DNA of 22,190 nt from JAZTZP01 sp045637525. Lineage in GTDB: Bacteria > Bacillota > Clostridia > UBA1381. The stretch's first letter is position 1, and every line of letters starts with the position of its first letter. The notes under the pieces were generated by a model. That model had not been told where the DNA came from. It was given only the letters and a program-made list of their open reading frames with translations, and made no database searches. Shown here piece after piece: positions 13,193 through 22,084 of this stretch. The translations under genes were made by a program, and so were the position numbers. The stretch spans positions 1 to 22,190 of the forward strand of contig JAZTZP010000137.1 in the NCBI GenBank assembly GCA_045637525.1. Direction: 5' to 3'.

Positions 13193-15301
13193 TTAAATAT
13201 TTTCACCGTCATGATCAAAATTCAACTGCTGATTTCTGTATTGCGACGGGGTAATTCCCTTTGATTCGCGGAATGCTTTTGTGAAGTAAGTACCGTTTGA
13301 GAAACCGCATTTTAACGCTATATCGGAGATTTTTGTGTTTGTGTTTTTTAAAAGGTCAAGAGATTTATTGATGCGATAATTTAAAATATATGAATTAAAT
13401 GGCATGTTAAATTCCTTGATAAATTTTTGCCCCCAATAAGCAGGCGTTATATTCATTTTATCTGCAATATATGCGATGTTAAGATCGTGGTTGTTGTATT
13501 CCTTTTCTATTATATCATTAACTAACTGACGGAAATGAACTGTATTTAATTCATGCGACATTGAACAGAGTAACTCTAAGTTAGGAAGCATTTCCTGGAG
13601 AATTACGGCACATTCGTCTAATGTATCACATTCAAATACACGTTTTATAAAGTCAAAACCGTGTTCAGAGTCATTATACAAAAATTGCGTCTCACGAAGT
13701 ATTTTAAAATACAGAGAACAAATCCATTCTCTTGCCGACAACGGAGAGTTTAAATCAATAATGACTGTAAAGAAATCATTTGCATATTCCATAATCTTTT
13801 CGTGATCGGCACGTATTATTGCGTCTGTAAGCGCTGTTTCGATATCTTTAGGATATTCTGTTGCTTTATTTGTGTAAATGTTTTTGTTTGTTATAATAGA
13901 GTTATATCCGTACAGGAAACGGAATTGTTTTCTGTTGTTAAGTTCTGTCAGGTGTTCGTAAATATCAGTAAAGTTATAAAATTCATCACTGAGTATTAAA
14001 GTGACGGTGTGTTCGGTCTGTTTTTCAAATGAGCCGGATATATTGCTCAGATGAGTCTGGATATTTTCTGATATATCTTTATCTGATGCTAAAAATACGA
14101 TTATTGTATCATAATCACAGATCACTTCATAAGTTTTATAATGTGGACTGAGAGCATCTGCAATTTCAATAAATAAAAGCTTTAGTATATCAGAGGTCTG
14201 TTGCAATTTGTTTGGTTTTATTTTATCAATTTTAAACATTATACACTCAAAAAAATTATAATTGTCGAAATGAGGTGCTGTGTTTAAAATCAGATTGTTG
14301 TGCGGTGTTATATTTGCATAAGCAGCTTTTATTATATCTTCTACTAAAATCGAAAGCTCAGTTTTGTTGGATTTAATCAGAGTGTTATAATACATTATTT
14401 TCTTTTTTGACATAAGATAGAATATAACAATTATAACTATATAAAGCAGAATAATAACAGAAAACAGTTTTATTACGTCTGTTATAACCGACAGCTTCCA
14501 GGTATTAAAGGAATTGCGGTCATATGTGCTTATAACGGATGTTTTGTAATTTGTGTTGTGTATGTAGAATAAGGAACCATCGGTGTAATATTCCCGGTTT
14601 GCGTTGGTATTAAAGCTGAAATCATCAAAATTCTTTGGCGAGAATACTCCGGTAGTTATATATTCTGAATTGAAGATATATTCATCATCAAAAAATACGA
14701 TAAAGTCTTTTATATTTGAGTCTGATATATTAAGCTTGTCGGCTAAAAAACCGAAAGAAATTGAGTAAACAACATAAAAACCGGAGAAGTCCTGTGTAAT
14801 ATAAAATAAATTACCGTTTTTATTATTGTCATCAGCTACATAGTTCCATTTTTTTCCTTTTTTGAAATCCTCCACAACACTTGTTAAATGGTCTTCTTTA
14901 ATCGGATGATTTTGTTTTGCATATGAAGTAACAAATTTTTTTGATTTTACATCATATACGTGTATTGCGTCTAAATTATTCTCGGTTGCTTTTTCATACA
15001 ATATTGTATTGGCATATGAAGAAGCGGTGTCGGAAGGATTATTTCCGCTTATATACGAAAGAAAGGTTTTATTTGAATTGAACAGCGTATATGTAAGCTT
15101 GCTGAAGTCTTTTTCGACATCATCTATTTTGCGGAAATATTCCGAGGTGGTGGATGTTGCTGAGTCTATATACCAGTTAAGAAGAATATTGTTGATCTGA
15201 TTGGCGTATAGAAAATTTGCTGCAACAAGCATTATAAACAGTATTATGAATAATGAGAATATAATACTTAAAACCGAATTTTTTTTAAATAGCTTATTCA
15301 T
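13193..15301 (-). CDS. Membrane-anchored AraC-family regulator with extracytoplasmic sensor
   Basis: This 702-residue protein has a short cytoplasmic N-terminus, a first membrane helix (about residues 9-30), an external region of about 245 residues of the size and style of a Cache-type sensor, a second membrane helix (about 279-300), an intracellular linker, and a C-terminal AraC DNA-binding domain with two helix-turn-helix units (about 604-630 and 655-684; ISDIALKCGFSN...TPSQYR). Such one-protein sensors in Firmicutes usually activate neighbouring oligosaccharide uptake operons, playing the parts that YesM and YesN split between them. The target is most likely the divergent operon starting at 15659. 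The start codon has an AAAAGGACG ribosome binding site just upstream (minus strand, about 15309-15317). The ligand is unknown. Confidence 0.9.
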   Translation of the reverse strand: MNKLFKKNSVLSIIFSLFIILFIMLVAANFLYANQINNILLNWYIDSATSTTSEYFRKIDDVEKDFSKLTYTLFNSNKTFLSYISGNNPSDTASSYANTILYEKATENNLDAIHVYDVKSKKFVTSYAKQNHPIKEDHLTSVVEDFKKGKKWNYVADDNNKNGNLFYITQDFSGFYVVYSISFGFLADKLNISDSNIKDFIVFFDDEYIFNSEYITTGVFSPKNFDDFSFNTNANREYYTDGSLFYIHNTNYKTSVISTYDRNSFNTWKLSVITDVIKLFSVIILLYIVIIVIFYLMSKKKIMYYNTLIKSNKTELSILVEDIIKAAYANITPHNNLILNTAPHFDNYNFFECIMFKIDKIKPNKLQQTSDILKLLFIEIADALSPHYKTYEVICDYDTIIVFLASDKDISENIQTHLSNISGSFEKQTEHTVTLILSDEFYNFTDIYEHLTELNNRKQFRFLYGYNSIITNKNIYTNKATEYPKDIETALTDAIIRADHEKIMEYANDFFTVIIDLNSPLSAREWICSLYFKILRETQFLYNDSEHGFDFIKRVFECDTLDECAVILQEMLPNLELLCSMSHELNTVHFRQLVNDIIEKEYNNHDLNIAYIADKMNITPAYWGQKFIKEFNMPFNSYILNYRINKSLDLLKNTNTKISDIALKCGFSNGTYFTKAFRESKGITPSQYRNQQLNFDHDGENI

Positions 15302-15348
15302 TTATTTACGTCCTTTTTAAAATTAAGCAGATATTTTTGCCTGATATT

Positions 15349-15377
15349 ATTATACCACATATTTATTTTTGTGTCAA
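15349..15377 (-). promoter_or_regulatory. Consensus promoter of the AraC regulator gene
   Basis: Read on the minus strand: TTGACA (15377-15372), 17 nt, TATAAT (15354-15349), preceded by an extended -10 TG. Both hexamers are perfect consensus, so the regulator should be made constitutively unless repressed. Confidence 0.88.
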
Positions 15378-15520
15378 TCTAAAAATTTTCGATTTTTTTT
15401 AAATAATTAAGGAATTTAAGGTAAAATAAGATTTTTTTAATATAGTCGAAATTTTTTATAACAATCCATAATTTTTAATAGTGCTGTAAAAGCTATGTTT
15501 TTACAATGTTTTAAGAGTCT

Positions 15521-15550
15521 AAAATTTTTGATGGTTTTTAAAAATTTTTG
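15521..15550 (+). promoter_or_regulatory. Candidate AraC-type operator: direct repeat with 20-bp period
   Basis: AAAATTTTTG occurs at 15521-15530 and again at 15541-15550, exactly two helical turns apart. The second unit ends three bases before the -35 hexamer at 15554. This is the spacing and position used by AraC-family activators. The surroundings are very AT-rich, so chance repetition is a real alternative. Confidence 0.4.
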
Positions 15551-15553
15551 TGA

Positions 15554-15582
15554 TTGAAAATAGTTCGAAAGTGTGGTAAAAT
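15554..15582 (+). promoter_or_regulatory. Promoter of the secreted beta-helix/permease operon
   Basis: TTGAAA (15554-15559), 17 nt, TAAAAT (15577-15582), with an extended -10 TG at 15574-15575. It shows that the reading frame open from 15554 cannot be coding at its upstream end. Confidence 0.75.
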
Positions 15583-15658
15583 TAAGATGTGCCTGACTAA
15601 ATCAGCTGTGAAATGCTGGAGATGTCCTGTGCGAACCGATTTTAAAAAAGAAAGTGAA

Positions 15659-18600
15659 GTGGATAATGAATTGAGAAACAGAATTATTGCATTATTAATG
15701 GCAAGTGCTTTTTTTCTGTCGCCTTCGGGAGCTTTGGCGAATTATGTGGCGGAATATACAATAGGTCCGACAACACAAAATATTGACCTTGGCGATTTTA
15801 ATTTGCCGGTCGAAGACATTGGCAGTTATAAAAGTGCATACAGAGAAATCAATTTCACAGAGTGCGACGAAATTAACGGTGCTGTTAAAGAAGATATAAA
15901 CATAGGCGGATTAGTTCCGGGTGCGTGGGTAAGATTTAACGGAATAGATTTCGGAACAAATGAAAATCAGACAACTCTTTCAATGGAAATAGCCCGTGGA
16001 GCAGGCTGTCACAATGGAATACTGCGTGTGTACCTGTTGGAAAAAGATAAAGAGATTACGGTTGATCAGGATGGATGTGTTCCACCTGATGAGAAGCAAT
16101 TGGTATGGTACAGATTTACAAATGATGATATGACGGCAGACTGGTCTGTTCCAAAGACATTTAATTTTAAAATTTCTGAAAATATAAGCGGAACATATGA
16201 TTTGCTTGTTACTTTCGGAAATGTTTACGGACTGGGAAATTTTTATAATCTTAGTTTTACAAGAGCCGGAAGTCCGGTTTATGAAAATAACAGTCTTAAG
16301 CTTGACAGCGGCGTGGAGGCCCCATTTGATATATATCCTGAATTTATAGCTGATGAAATTTCTGTGGAATATAATTGTACTGCAAATACTTCTGCGGTGA
16401 TTAAAATTGACGGAGATACATATAGTAATACATTCAGCTCAGGAAACAATGAACTGAGGATTACTCCGAAAAAAGATTTACTGCCCGGAGACCATGTTTT
16501 AAAAATAAGTGCGGACGGGAAAGTAAATATTACTGCAATAAAGTTGAATAAAAAGAAGGCAGATTCGGCCCAGCCGGTGTTGAAAGACAATCCTGAGGAT
16601 TATCCGGTTACAGGTTATTCCGATTTTTCGGAGCTTATAAGAAGTGCAGTAATTTTAAAAAACAATTCCCCGGTATATTTTGTAAACGGCTCTAAGCGAT
16701 ATATTGATTATGATGATGCATATAAAATGCCTTATACAGAGGATGGGGTTATATATATTCCGGCAGAAGCTTTTTCACAGATGACAGGTGCATATTATGA
16801 AGAAACCGAAAATTATTTGAGAATAAAGGGTGAAGAAGATGAGATATGTTTAAGTAACGGAAATCTTTCTTTAACAGACAGCGGAAAGATTGATAAAAAT
16901 TCGGGCAATGATCTCAAACAAATAAGCGGAGAGTATTATCTGCCGGCAAAAAAATATCTTGAGGTTTTCGGATATACAACTTTTGAAAAAGACGGAATTA
17001 TTGTTGGCGATAATAAGGCAAGGATTAAAAGATTAAAAGATGATTTGAATTTTTCTTTAATAAGCGAATACTATGCCGGTGAAGTGCAAAAGACAGGTAC
17101 AACGTATTATGTTTCAAAGTCGGGCGCAAGCGGAGACGGTAGCAGAGAAAATCCGTTTGGAAGTATCGGAGAAGCTGCAAATGTTGCACAAGCCGGTGAT
17201 ACTGTCATAATTTCCGGAGGCGTTTACAGAGAGACTTTAAAACCCAAAAACAGCGGCGATGCAAGAAATCCGATTGTTTTTCGTGCGGCAGAGGGCGAAG
17301 AGGTTTTAATATCGGCACTTGAACCGCTTGGAAATACATTTACCTTAGAGAAAACTACAAGAGTTTACTCCAAAACTCCGCCTTTTACGAGCGGAAGAAA
17401 TCAGGTTTTTATAAACGGAGAGGCAAGCCGTGAGGCAAGATATCCCGATACAAGCGATACTTACAGACAGCAGATGTTTTCCGGTTTATCATTATCATCC
17501 TTGTGGCCCACAACCGGAACTTTCCGTATAGACGGCGAAAGTGCATATTCAAAAGGACTTGTCGGAAGTGCAAGTAACGCATGGAGCGGAGCGACGTTCG
17601 TATCATTTCACGGAAGCGGCTGGAGCATCGGTACGGCAAAGATAACATCTTCACAGGGCGCAAATGTGTATTTCGGAGATAAAACCGAAACCTGGTGGTT
17701 CGGTACTTCTGAAGAAGAGACGGATTACTCATATATAACAGGAGCAAAAGCGGCGTTAAATCTTCCGGGAGAGTGGTATGCGGACAGTACAAACAAAAAA
17801 ATATATGTGAGACCGTATTCGGAGGATGATGAAATAGAAATAAAACAGCGTATGCTTTGTGTGGATTTAACGGATAAAAGCTGTATACAGCTTCAGGGAA
17901 TCAATACAAAAGGCGGCGGTATAAGCCTTTCGGGCAGTAATATGTGTGTGATAAACGGTGGCGAGCATAAATATATAAGCCATTATACATATTCAGATGA
18001 TCAGCACTATGCATTTATTGAAGACGGAAATGTATTTGATTTGGATGGTGCGCCGAGAAGGGGCGAAATGGGAGTTTATATAGGCGGAAGTGATAATGCA
18101 ATACTTAATACGAGTATAAAGCACAGTGCGGCTGCAGGGCTTTATGTTACAGGAAAGCATGCTTTTATATACAATAATCTTATAGAAGAGACGGGTTATA
18201 TGGGAAGCTATGCAAGCGGAATTTTTATAACTGCCGACGCTGCAACGCAGGACATATGCGATGAGCGCGGAGGACACGCTGTTTATCATAATACGGTTGA
18301 TAAGACCGGAAGAGCGGCACTTGCTTTTGCCGGTATTGAAGATGATACATGGTTTAGTGAACAGGGAATAACTCCGTATATGGCAAGCGATATTGCATAT
18401 AACGTCTTTAAAAACGCCTGTTTGTTGTCACGTGATGGCGGAGTATTGTATTTCCACGGCTCAGCGACAGGTGATGAATATCAGAAGACAAAGGTGAGAA
18501 ACAATATTATAAGCGACGGAAGAAGCATTGATGCAAGATGCGAGGGCATATATTTAGATAACTATGTTCAGCAGATGATGATTTATGAAAATATAATATG

Positions 18601-20158
18601 TGCTACTTCGGGATCACAGGATGTTCATCTTGCAGCGAGTCTTTATATTCAGCCGCAAACCGGAGCATTTTCGACATCGTTTGCAAACGGAGATGCATGG
18701 AATAATAAAATTTTCCAGACGGTAAAACCGGAATTTACAGAGGGAGATTATCCCGATGGGCCGTATCTGCCGGGAGTGAGACGTGAAAATATAAAATATG
18801 TACCGGCTGATGCTGTAAAATATGAAAGCGGCGGCATGACTGTTGATTTTTCGGATAAATATGACGCACTGGAAATTTTCTATAAAGCTGATTGCGAAAA
18901 TAGTTCCGGAAAAATAAAGGTAAATATAGGCGGCGAATACCGGCAGGCAGAAATAAAGAGCGGTGCGGTTATTAATGACTATATTGCTTCCGTAAAGGTT
19001 ATGACCGGAACCTGCAGCGGAGTAAATAATGTAAGCATAGAGAAAACAGGCGGAGATGATATTGAAATCCTGTATGTAAGACCGATAAAGGTTTCAGAGG
19101 AAGAAAAAGAAATCCTTGAGGTTTTGGGAAAAACCTACGGCGGAGATTACAGCACGGCATCAAGCCGTATAAACAAGAAAAAAGGACCTGACGGTGAGCA
19201 TATGCTGGCTTATGACACTATTACCGGAAATTATATGATATATCCTGAGGTCTATCTTCCGGAATCGGCAGATGCGTTTGTTGTATCATATGCCACCGAT
19301 GATATATACGGCGGTCAGACCTTTGAGGTAAGGTATAATTCAGCGGATGGAGAAGTTATATGTACGGGAACTACTGAAAAGGTTGACAGATACTGGGAGA
19401 ATTATACACCTGTTGTTATAAAGCTCTCAAAGCCGGTTGCAGCCGGAACTCATACAATCTGTGTGAAGTTTACGGGAGCGACAAATAAGACATGTAATTT
19501 TAATTGGTTTGGTTTTGCAAATACATCTGATTTAACAATTGATGCGTACAGTGATTCTCTTGATACGCAAAATATCGGAAATATAAAAAATGCTGTTTTA
19601 GATTACAGTGGTGTAAGAGTTAATGAAAATTCAGAGCTTGTATATGAGTTTGTGGATTTTGGCGGAAGTAATGACGCAAAGCTGACAGTAGAATATGAAA
19701 AGCTCGGTACGGATGATATTTTAATGCATGTTGAAACAGATAATTCCGGAGATATTGCGATTTATAATCCGAATTTAAATTCAGATGCAGGAAAGACAGA
19801 TATACTATTGGGCTCAAAGATATCCGGAGTTCGGAAGGTAAGAATTACATTCTCAGGGAGCGGTGAAGCGATAGTGAAAAGTCTTAGCTTTAAACAGACA
19901 ATGTTTGAGGCTTTGGGACTTGAATGTCTTAACAACGCTGTATCAATGATTCTTCGTACAGAGCCGGAAAAGAACATTGCAGTCGGTGTGTTTGATACTA
20001 ACGGCGGACTGAAAAGTGTTAAGCTTTACACATCAGATGAAAACGGTGAAGTGATAATTGAAAATGTGCAGGCAGACGGAAACGTTTTCAAGACAATGTT
20101 CTGGGAAGATATGCAAACATTGAAGCCGTTTGATGAAGCAATTCATTTAGGACTGTAA
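15659..20158 (+). CDS. Large secreted multidomain beta-helix protein with CBM6-like modules, probable polysaccharide-active enzyme
   Basis: From the GTG at 15659 the protein has 1499 residues. It opens with a signal peptide (MDNELRNR, hydrophobic core, likely cut after GALA at about 26). Modules in order: CBM6-like beta-sandwich (about 27-230); a second beta module (to about 310); a copper-amine-oxidase-N-like domain (about 320-455, IYIPAEAF, YYLPAKKYLEVFGYTT); a right-handed beta-helix from about 483 opening with YYVSKSGASGDGSRENPFGS and continuing to about 1035; two more CBM6-like modules (about 1050-1145 and 1150-1290); and a C-terminal beta domain ending around 'TMFWEDMQTLKPF'. The fold suggests a pectin- or hemicellulose-degrading glycosidase or lyase; catalytic residues could not be fixed. 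The open frame extends upstream to 15554 but that part overlaps the promoter. AAAGAAAG (15648-15655) is a weak ribosome binding site. It is first in an operon with two permeases 43 nt downstream. Confidence 0.78.
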   Translation: MDNELRNRIIALLMASAFFLSPSGALANYVAEYTIGPTTQNIDLGDFNLPVEDIGSYKSAYREINFTECDEINGAVKEDINIGGLVPGAWVRFNGIDFGTNENQTTLSMEIARGAGCHNGILRVYLLEKDKEITVDQDGCVPPDEKQLVWYRFTNDDMTADWSVPKTFNFKISENISGTYDLLVTFGNVYGLGNFYNLSFTRAGSPVYENNSLKLDSGVEAPFDIYPEFIADEISVEYNCTANTSAVIKIDGDTYSNTFSSGNNELRITPKKDLLPGDHVLKISADGKVNITAIKLNKKKADSAQPVLKDNPEDYPVTGYSDFSELIRSAVILKNNSPVYFVNGSKRYIDYDDAYKMPYTEDGVIYIPAEAFSQMTGAYYEETENYLRIKGEEDEICLSNGNLSLTDSGKIDKNSGNDLKQISGEYYLPAKKYLEVFGYTTFEKDGIIVGDNKARIKRLKDDLNFSLISEYYAGEVQKTGTTYYVSKSGASGDGSRENPFGSIGEAANVAQAGDTVIISGGVYRETLKPKNSGDARNPIVFRAAEGEEVLISALEPLGNTFTLEKTTRVYSKTPPFTSGRNQVFINGEASREARYPDTSDTYRQQMFSGLSLSSLWPTTGTFRIDGESAYSKGLVGSASNAWSGATFVSFHGSGWSIGTAKITSSQGANVYFGDKTETWWFGTSEEETDYSYITGAKAALNLPGEWYADSTNKKIYVRPYSEDDEIEIKQRMLCVDLTDKSCIQLQGINTKGGGISLSGSNMCVINGGEHKYISHYTYSDDQHYAFIEDGNVFDLDGAPRRGEMGVYIGGSDNAILNTSIKHSAAAGLYVTGKHAFIYNNLIEETGYMGSYASGIFITADAATQDICDERGGHAVYHNTVDKTGRAALAFAGIEDDTWFSEQGITPYMASDIAYNVFKNACLLSRDGGVLYFHGSATGDEYQKTKVRNNIISDGRSIDARCEGIYLDNYVQQMMIYENIICATSGSQDVHLAASLYIQPQTGAFSTSFANGDAWNNKIFQTVKPEFTEGDYPDGPYLPGVRRENIKYVPADAVKYESGGMTVDFSDKYDALEIFYKADCENSSGKIKVNIGGEYRQAEIKSGAVINDYIASVKVMTGTCSGVNNVSIEKTGGDDIEILYVRPIKVSEEEKEILEVLGKTYGGDYSTASSRINKKKGPDGEHMLAYDTITGNYMIYPEVYLPESADAFVVSYATDDIYGGQTFEVRYNSADGEVICTGTTEKVDRYWENYTPVVIKLSKPVAAGTHTICVKFTGATNKTCNFNWFGFANTSDLTIDAYSDSLDTQNIGNIKNAVLDYSGVRVNENSELVYEFVDFGGSNDAKLTVEYEKLGTDDILMHVETDNSGDIAIYNPNLNSDAGKTDILLGSKISGVRKVRITFSGSGEAIVKSLSFKQTMFEALGLECLNNAVSMILRTEPEKNIAVGVFDTNGGLKSVKLYTSDENGEVIIENVQADGNVFKTMFWEDMQTLKPFDEAIHLGL

Positions 20159-20201
20159 AACAGTTGTTCTGATAATTATTTTAAGAAAGAAGGAGATTTT
20201 T

Positions 20202-21152
20202 GTGATAGCTCTAAAAAAGAGGGCGCCGGATAAGACTTCGGCAGCTACAGCGTTCAGAAAAAAAGAACAGGCGGCGCTTCTTTCAATGCAGCTGCCGGGA
20301 ATAATTTTTGTAATTATATTTTTCTATCTTCCTATGATAGGAATAATAATTGCATTCAAAGATTACAAATTCAATGCCGGAATTTTTGGAAGTGCATGGA
20401 ACGGGGTTAAAAACTTTAAGTTTCTGTTTCAATCGAATACGTTTTTCACTCTGGTGAGAAATACGATTGGATATAATGTTGTATTTATTATACTTACAAA
20501 GGTTATAGGCGTATGGTGTGCGGTACTTTTATATAATATTAACTGTAAATTTGCCATAAAAATAATACAGAGCGGTATTTTCGTACCTTACCTTTTGTCG
20601 TGGATAGTAGTTTCTTATGTGAGTTATGCTTATCTTTCATATGAAACCGGTACTGTTAATAATATTTTAGCGGCATTGGGCTTTGAACGCATAACGTTTT
20701 ATACAGAACCGAAATTCTGGCCGTTTATACTTGTGTTCTTCCAGCTATGGAAATCAATAGGCTTTGATACGCTTGTATATTACGGAACAATTCTTGCTAT
20801 TGATACAAATCTTTTTGAAGCGGCAAGTCTTGACGGTTGTACATATCTTAAACGAATATGGTATATTGTATTGCCTCATCTTAAGACAACAATAATTATG
20901 CTTCTGATTTTGGCTATCGGCGGAATTTGCCGCTCGGATTTCGGATTGTTCTTCTATATACCTCAGGATACCGGAGCGTTATATGCAGTAACAGACACGC
21001 TTGATACTTATATAATGCGTGCGATAAGAACTTCAGGAAACTTAGGTTCGGCTTCGGCGGCAGGACTTATTCAATCGGTAGTGGGACTGCTTTTAGTATT
21101 GTTATCAAATTACATAGTCAGAAAAGTGGATGCTGACAGTGCGATATTCTGA
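20202..21152 (+). CDS. Sugar ABC transporter permease, LplB type
   Basis: This 316-residue inner-membrane permease has six predicted membrane spans starting at about residue 31 (LPGIIFVIIFFYLPMIGIII). The EAA loop that docks on the ATPase is at 206 (EAASLDGCTYLKRIWYIVLP). It belongs to the first-permease half of the family that imports oligosaccharides such as rhamnogalacturonan or other complex sugars (LplB/YtcP pairs). The GTG start has a good AAGGAG site at 20190-20195. It lies 43 nt after the secreted beta-helix gene and 22 nt before its partner permease, so all three are co-transcribed. The missing parts for function are a lipoprotein substrate-binding protein and an MsmK-like ATPase, the latter usually encoded elsewhere. 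Confidence 0.93.
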   Translation: MIALKKRAPDKTSAATAFRKKEQAALLSMQLPGIIFVIIFFYLPMIGIIIAFKDYKFNAGIFGSAWNGVKNFKFLFQSNTFFTLVRNTIGYNVVFIILTKVIGVWCAVLLYNINCKFAIKIIQSGIFVPYLLSWIVVSYVSYAYLSYETGTVNNILAALGFERITFYTEPKFWPFILVFFQLWKSIGFDTLVYYGTILAIDTNLFEAASLDGCTYLKRIWYIVLPHLKTTIIMLLILAIGGICRSDFGLFFYIPQDTGALYAVTDTLDTYIMRAIRTSGNLGSASAAGLIQSVVGLLLVLLSNYIVRKVDADSAIF

Positions 21153-21174
21153 TTGGGAAGGAGGAGCTTATTAA

Positions 21175-22053
21175 ATGATTGAAGGAAAATCAATGATTTT
21201 TGTAAAAGCAATATCATATCTGATACTTGCAATGGTGGTTGTTATATGCGTATATCCGTTTTTTATGATAGTTTCAGCTTCTTTTTCAACAGAGAGCAGT
21301 CTTATAAAAGAAGGATACGGATTTTTGCCGAGAGAATTTTCGCTTACATCATATAAATATATAATGAGTAATGGTGAAACGCTCTTTAATTCGTATATCA
21401 TAACAATTTTAACAACTGTTGTGGGAAGTGCTCTGAGCCTTTTAATTACTGCAATGACGGCGTATCCGCTTACAAGAAAAAGCTATAATTTAAGAAATAA
21501 AGTGAGTTTTTTCCTTTATTTTACCATGCTTTTCTCGGGCGGAACAATACCGAGTTATATATTAATATCGCAGTATTTAAGACTTACAAATAATATACTC
21601 GTGCTTATAATACCGATGCTTGTAAGCGTGTATAACGTGTTTATAATGAGAACGTATTTTGCACAGATAAGCGATGCTGTTATAGAGGCGGCTAAAATCG
21701 ACGGTGCAGGCGAGTATTATATATTATTTAAGATTGTAATGCCAATGAGTATAACAGGTCTTGCGACTATGCTTTTGCTGATATCGCTTTCATACTGGAA
21801 TCAATGGTATGCGTGTCTTATGTATATGACAACAGATAAGAAGATAACGCTTCAATATTATCTTTACAGAACAATGAGTAATATTGAATCGATATTAAAG
21901 AGCAATAACATCAGCCTGCAGACAACTGAAATGCCGAGTGAAACAGCACGTATGGCGATGTGTGTACTGGGCGCCGGACCGATGGTTATTGTGTTTATGT
22001 TTTTCCAGAAGTACTTTGTACATGGAATAAGTGTTGGATCAGTGAAAGGATAA
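21175..22053 (+). CDS. Sugar ABC transporter permease, YtcP/AraQ type
   Basis: This 292-residue protein is the second permease of the pair. It has a first span at about residues 9-30, further spans to the C-terminus, and an EAA loop at 171 (EAAKIDGAGEYYILFKIVMP). The C-terminal residues 'FQKYFVHGISVGSVKG' are the usual ending of this permease family, so the gene is complete. AAGGAGG (21158-21164) supports the ATG. In most operons of this type the substrate-binding protein gene comes next. Here the stop codon runs straight into an AAATTATAGT palindrome and the hairpin repeat, and the window ends. Confidence 0.94.
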   Translation: MIEGKSMIFVKAISYLILAMVVVICVYPFFMIVSASFSTESSLIKEGYGFLPREFSLTSYKYIMSNGETLFNSYIITILTTVVGSALSLLITAMTAYPLTRKSYNLRNKVSFFLYFTMLFSGGTIPSYILISQYLRLTNNILVLIIPMLVSVYNVFIMRTYFAQISDAVIEAAKIDGAGEYYILFKIVMPMSITGLATMLLLISLSYWNQWYACLMYMTTDKKITLQYYLYRTMSNIESILKSNNISLQTTEMPSETARMAMCVLGAGPMVIVFMFFQKYFVHGISVGSVKG

Positions 22054-22084
22054 ATTATAGTTTATCGCAGATAAACTATAATTT
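22052..22084 (+). repeat. Near-empty AAATTATAGT-family palindrome, copy 5, overlapping the permease stop codon
   Basis: AAATTATAGTTTATC (22052-22066) and its exact inverse complement (22070-22084) are separated by only three bases (GCA), making a 15-bp perfect stem. These are the same 15-bp arms that bound the 253-bp element at 5780-6032. The first two bases of the stem are the last two of the stop codon. It may end transcription weakly. Confidence 0.75.

Larger units (their letters stand above)
15302..15658. other. AT-rich divergent control region
   Basis: This 357-nt gap contains no gene. It holds the promoter of the AraC gene (minus), the promoter of the secreted beta-helix operon (plus), a possible operator just before the latter, and a leader of about 70 nt. 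Between 15378 and 15520 it is almost all A and T with several A-run/T-run tracts, which may bend the DNA. No repeat of the AAATTATAGT family is present. Confidence 0.7.

Noticed and set aside
15554..15658. N-terminal extension of the secreted beta-helix protein
   Set aside because: It overlaps a good extended -10 promoter and would place about 35 residues before the signal peptide; the GTG at 15659 gives a normal secretion signal.
17409..17792. Minus-strand frame inside the beta-helix coding region
   Set aside because: Antisense shadow with Arg/Leu-rich, low-credibility translation and no start signals.
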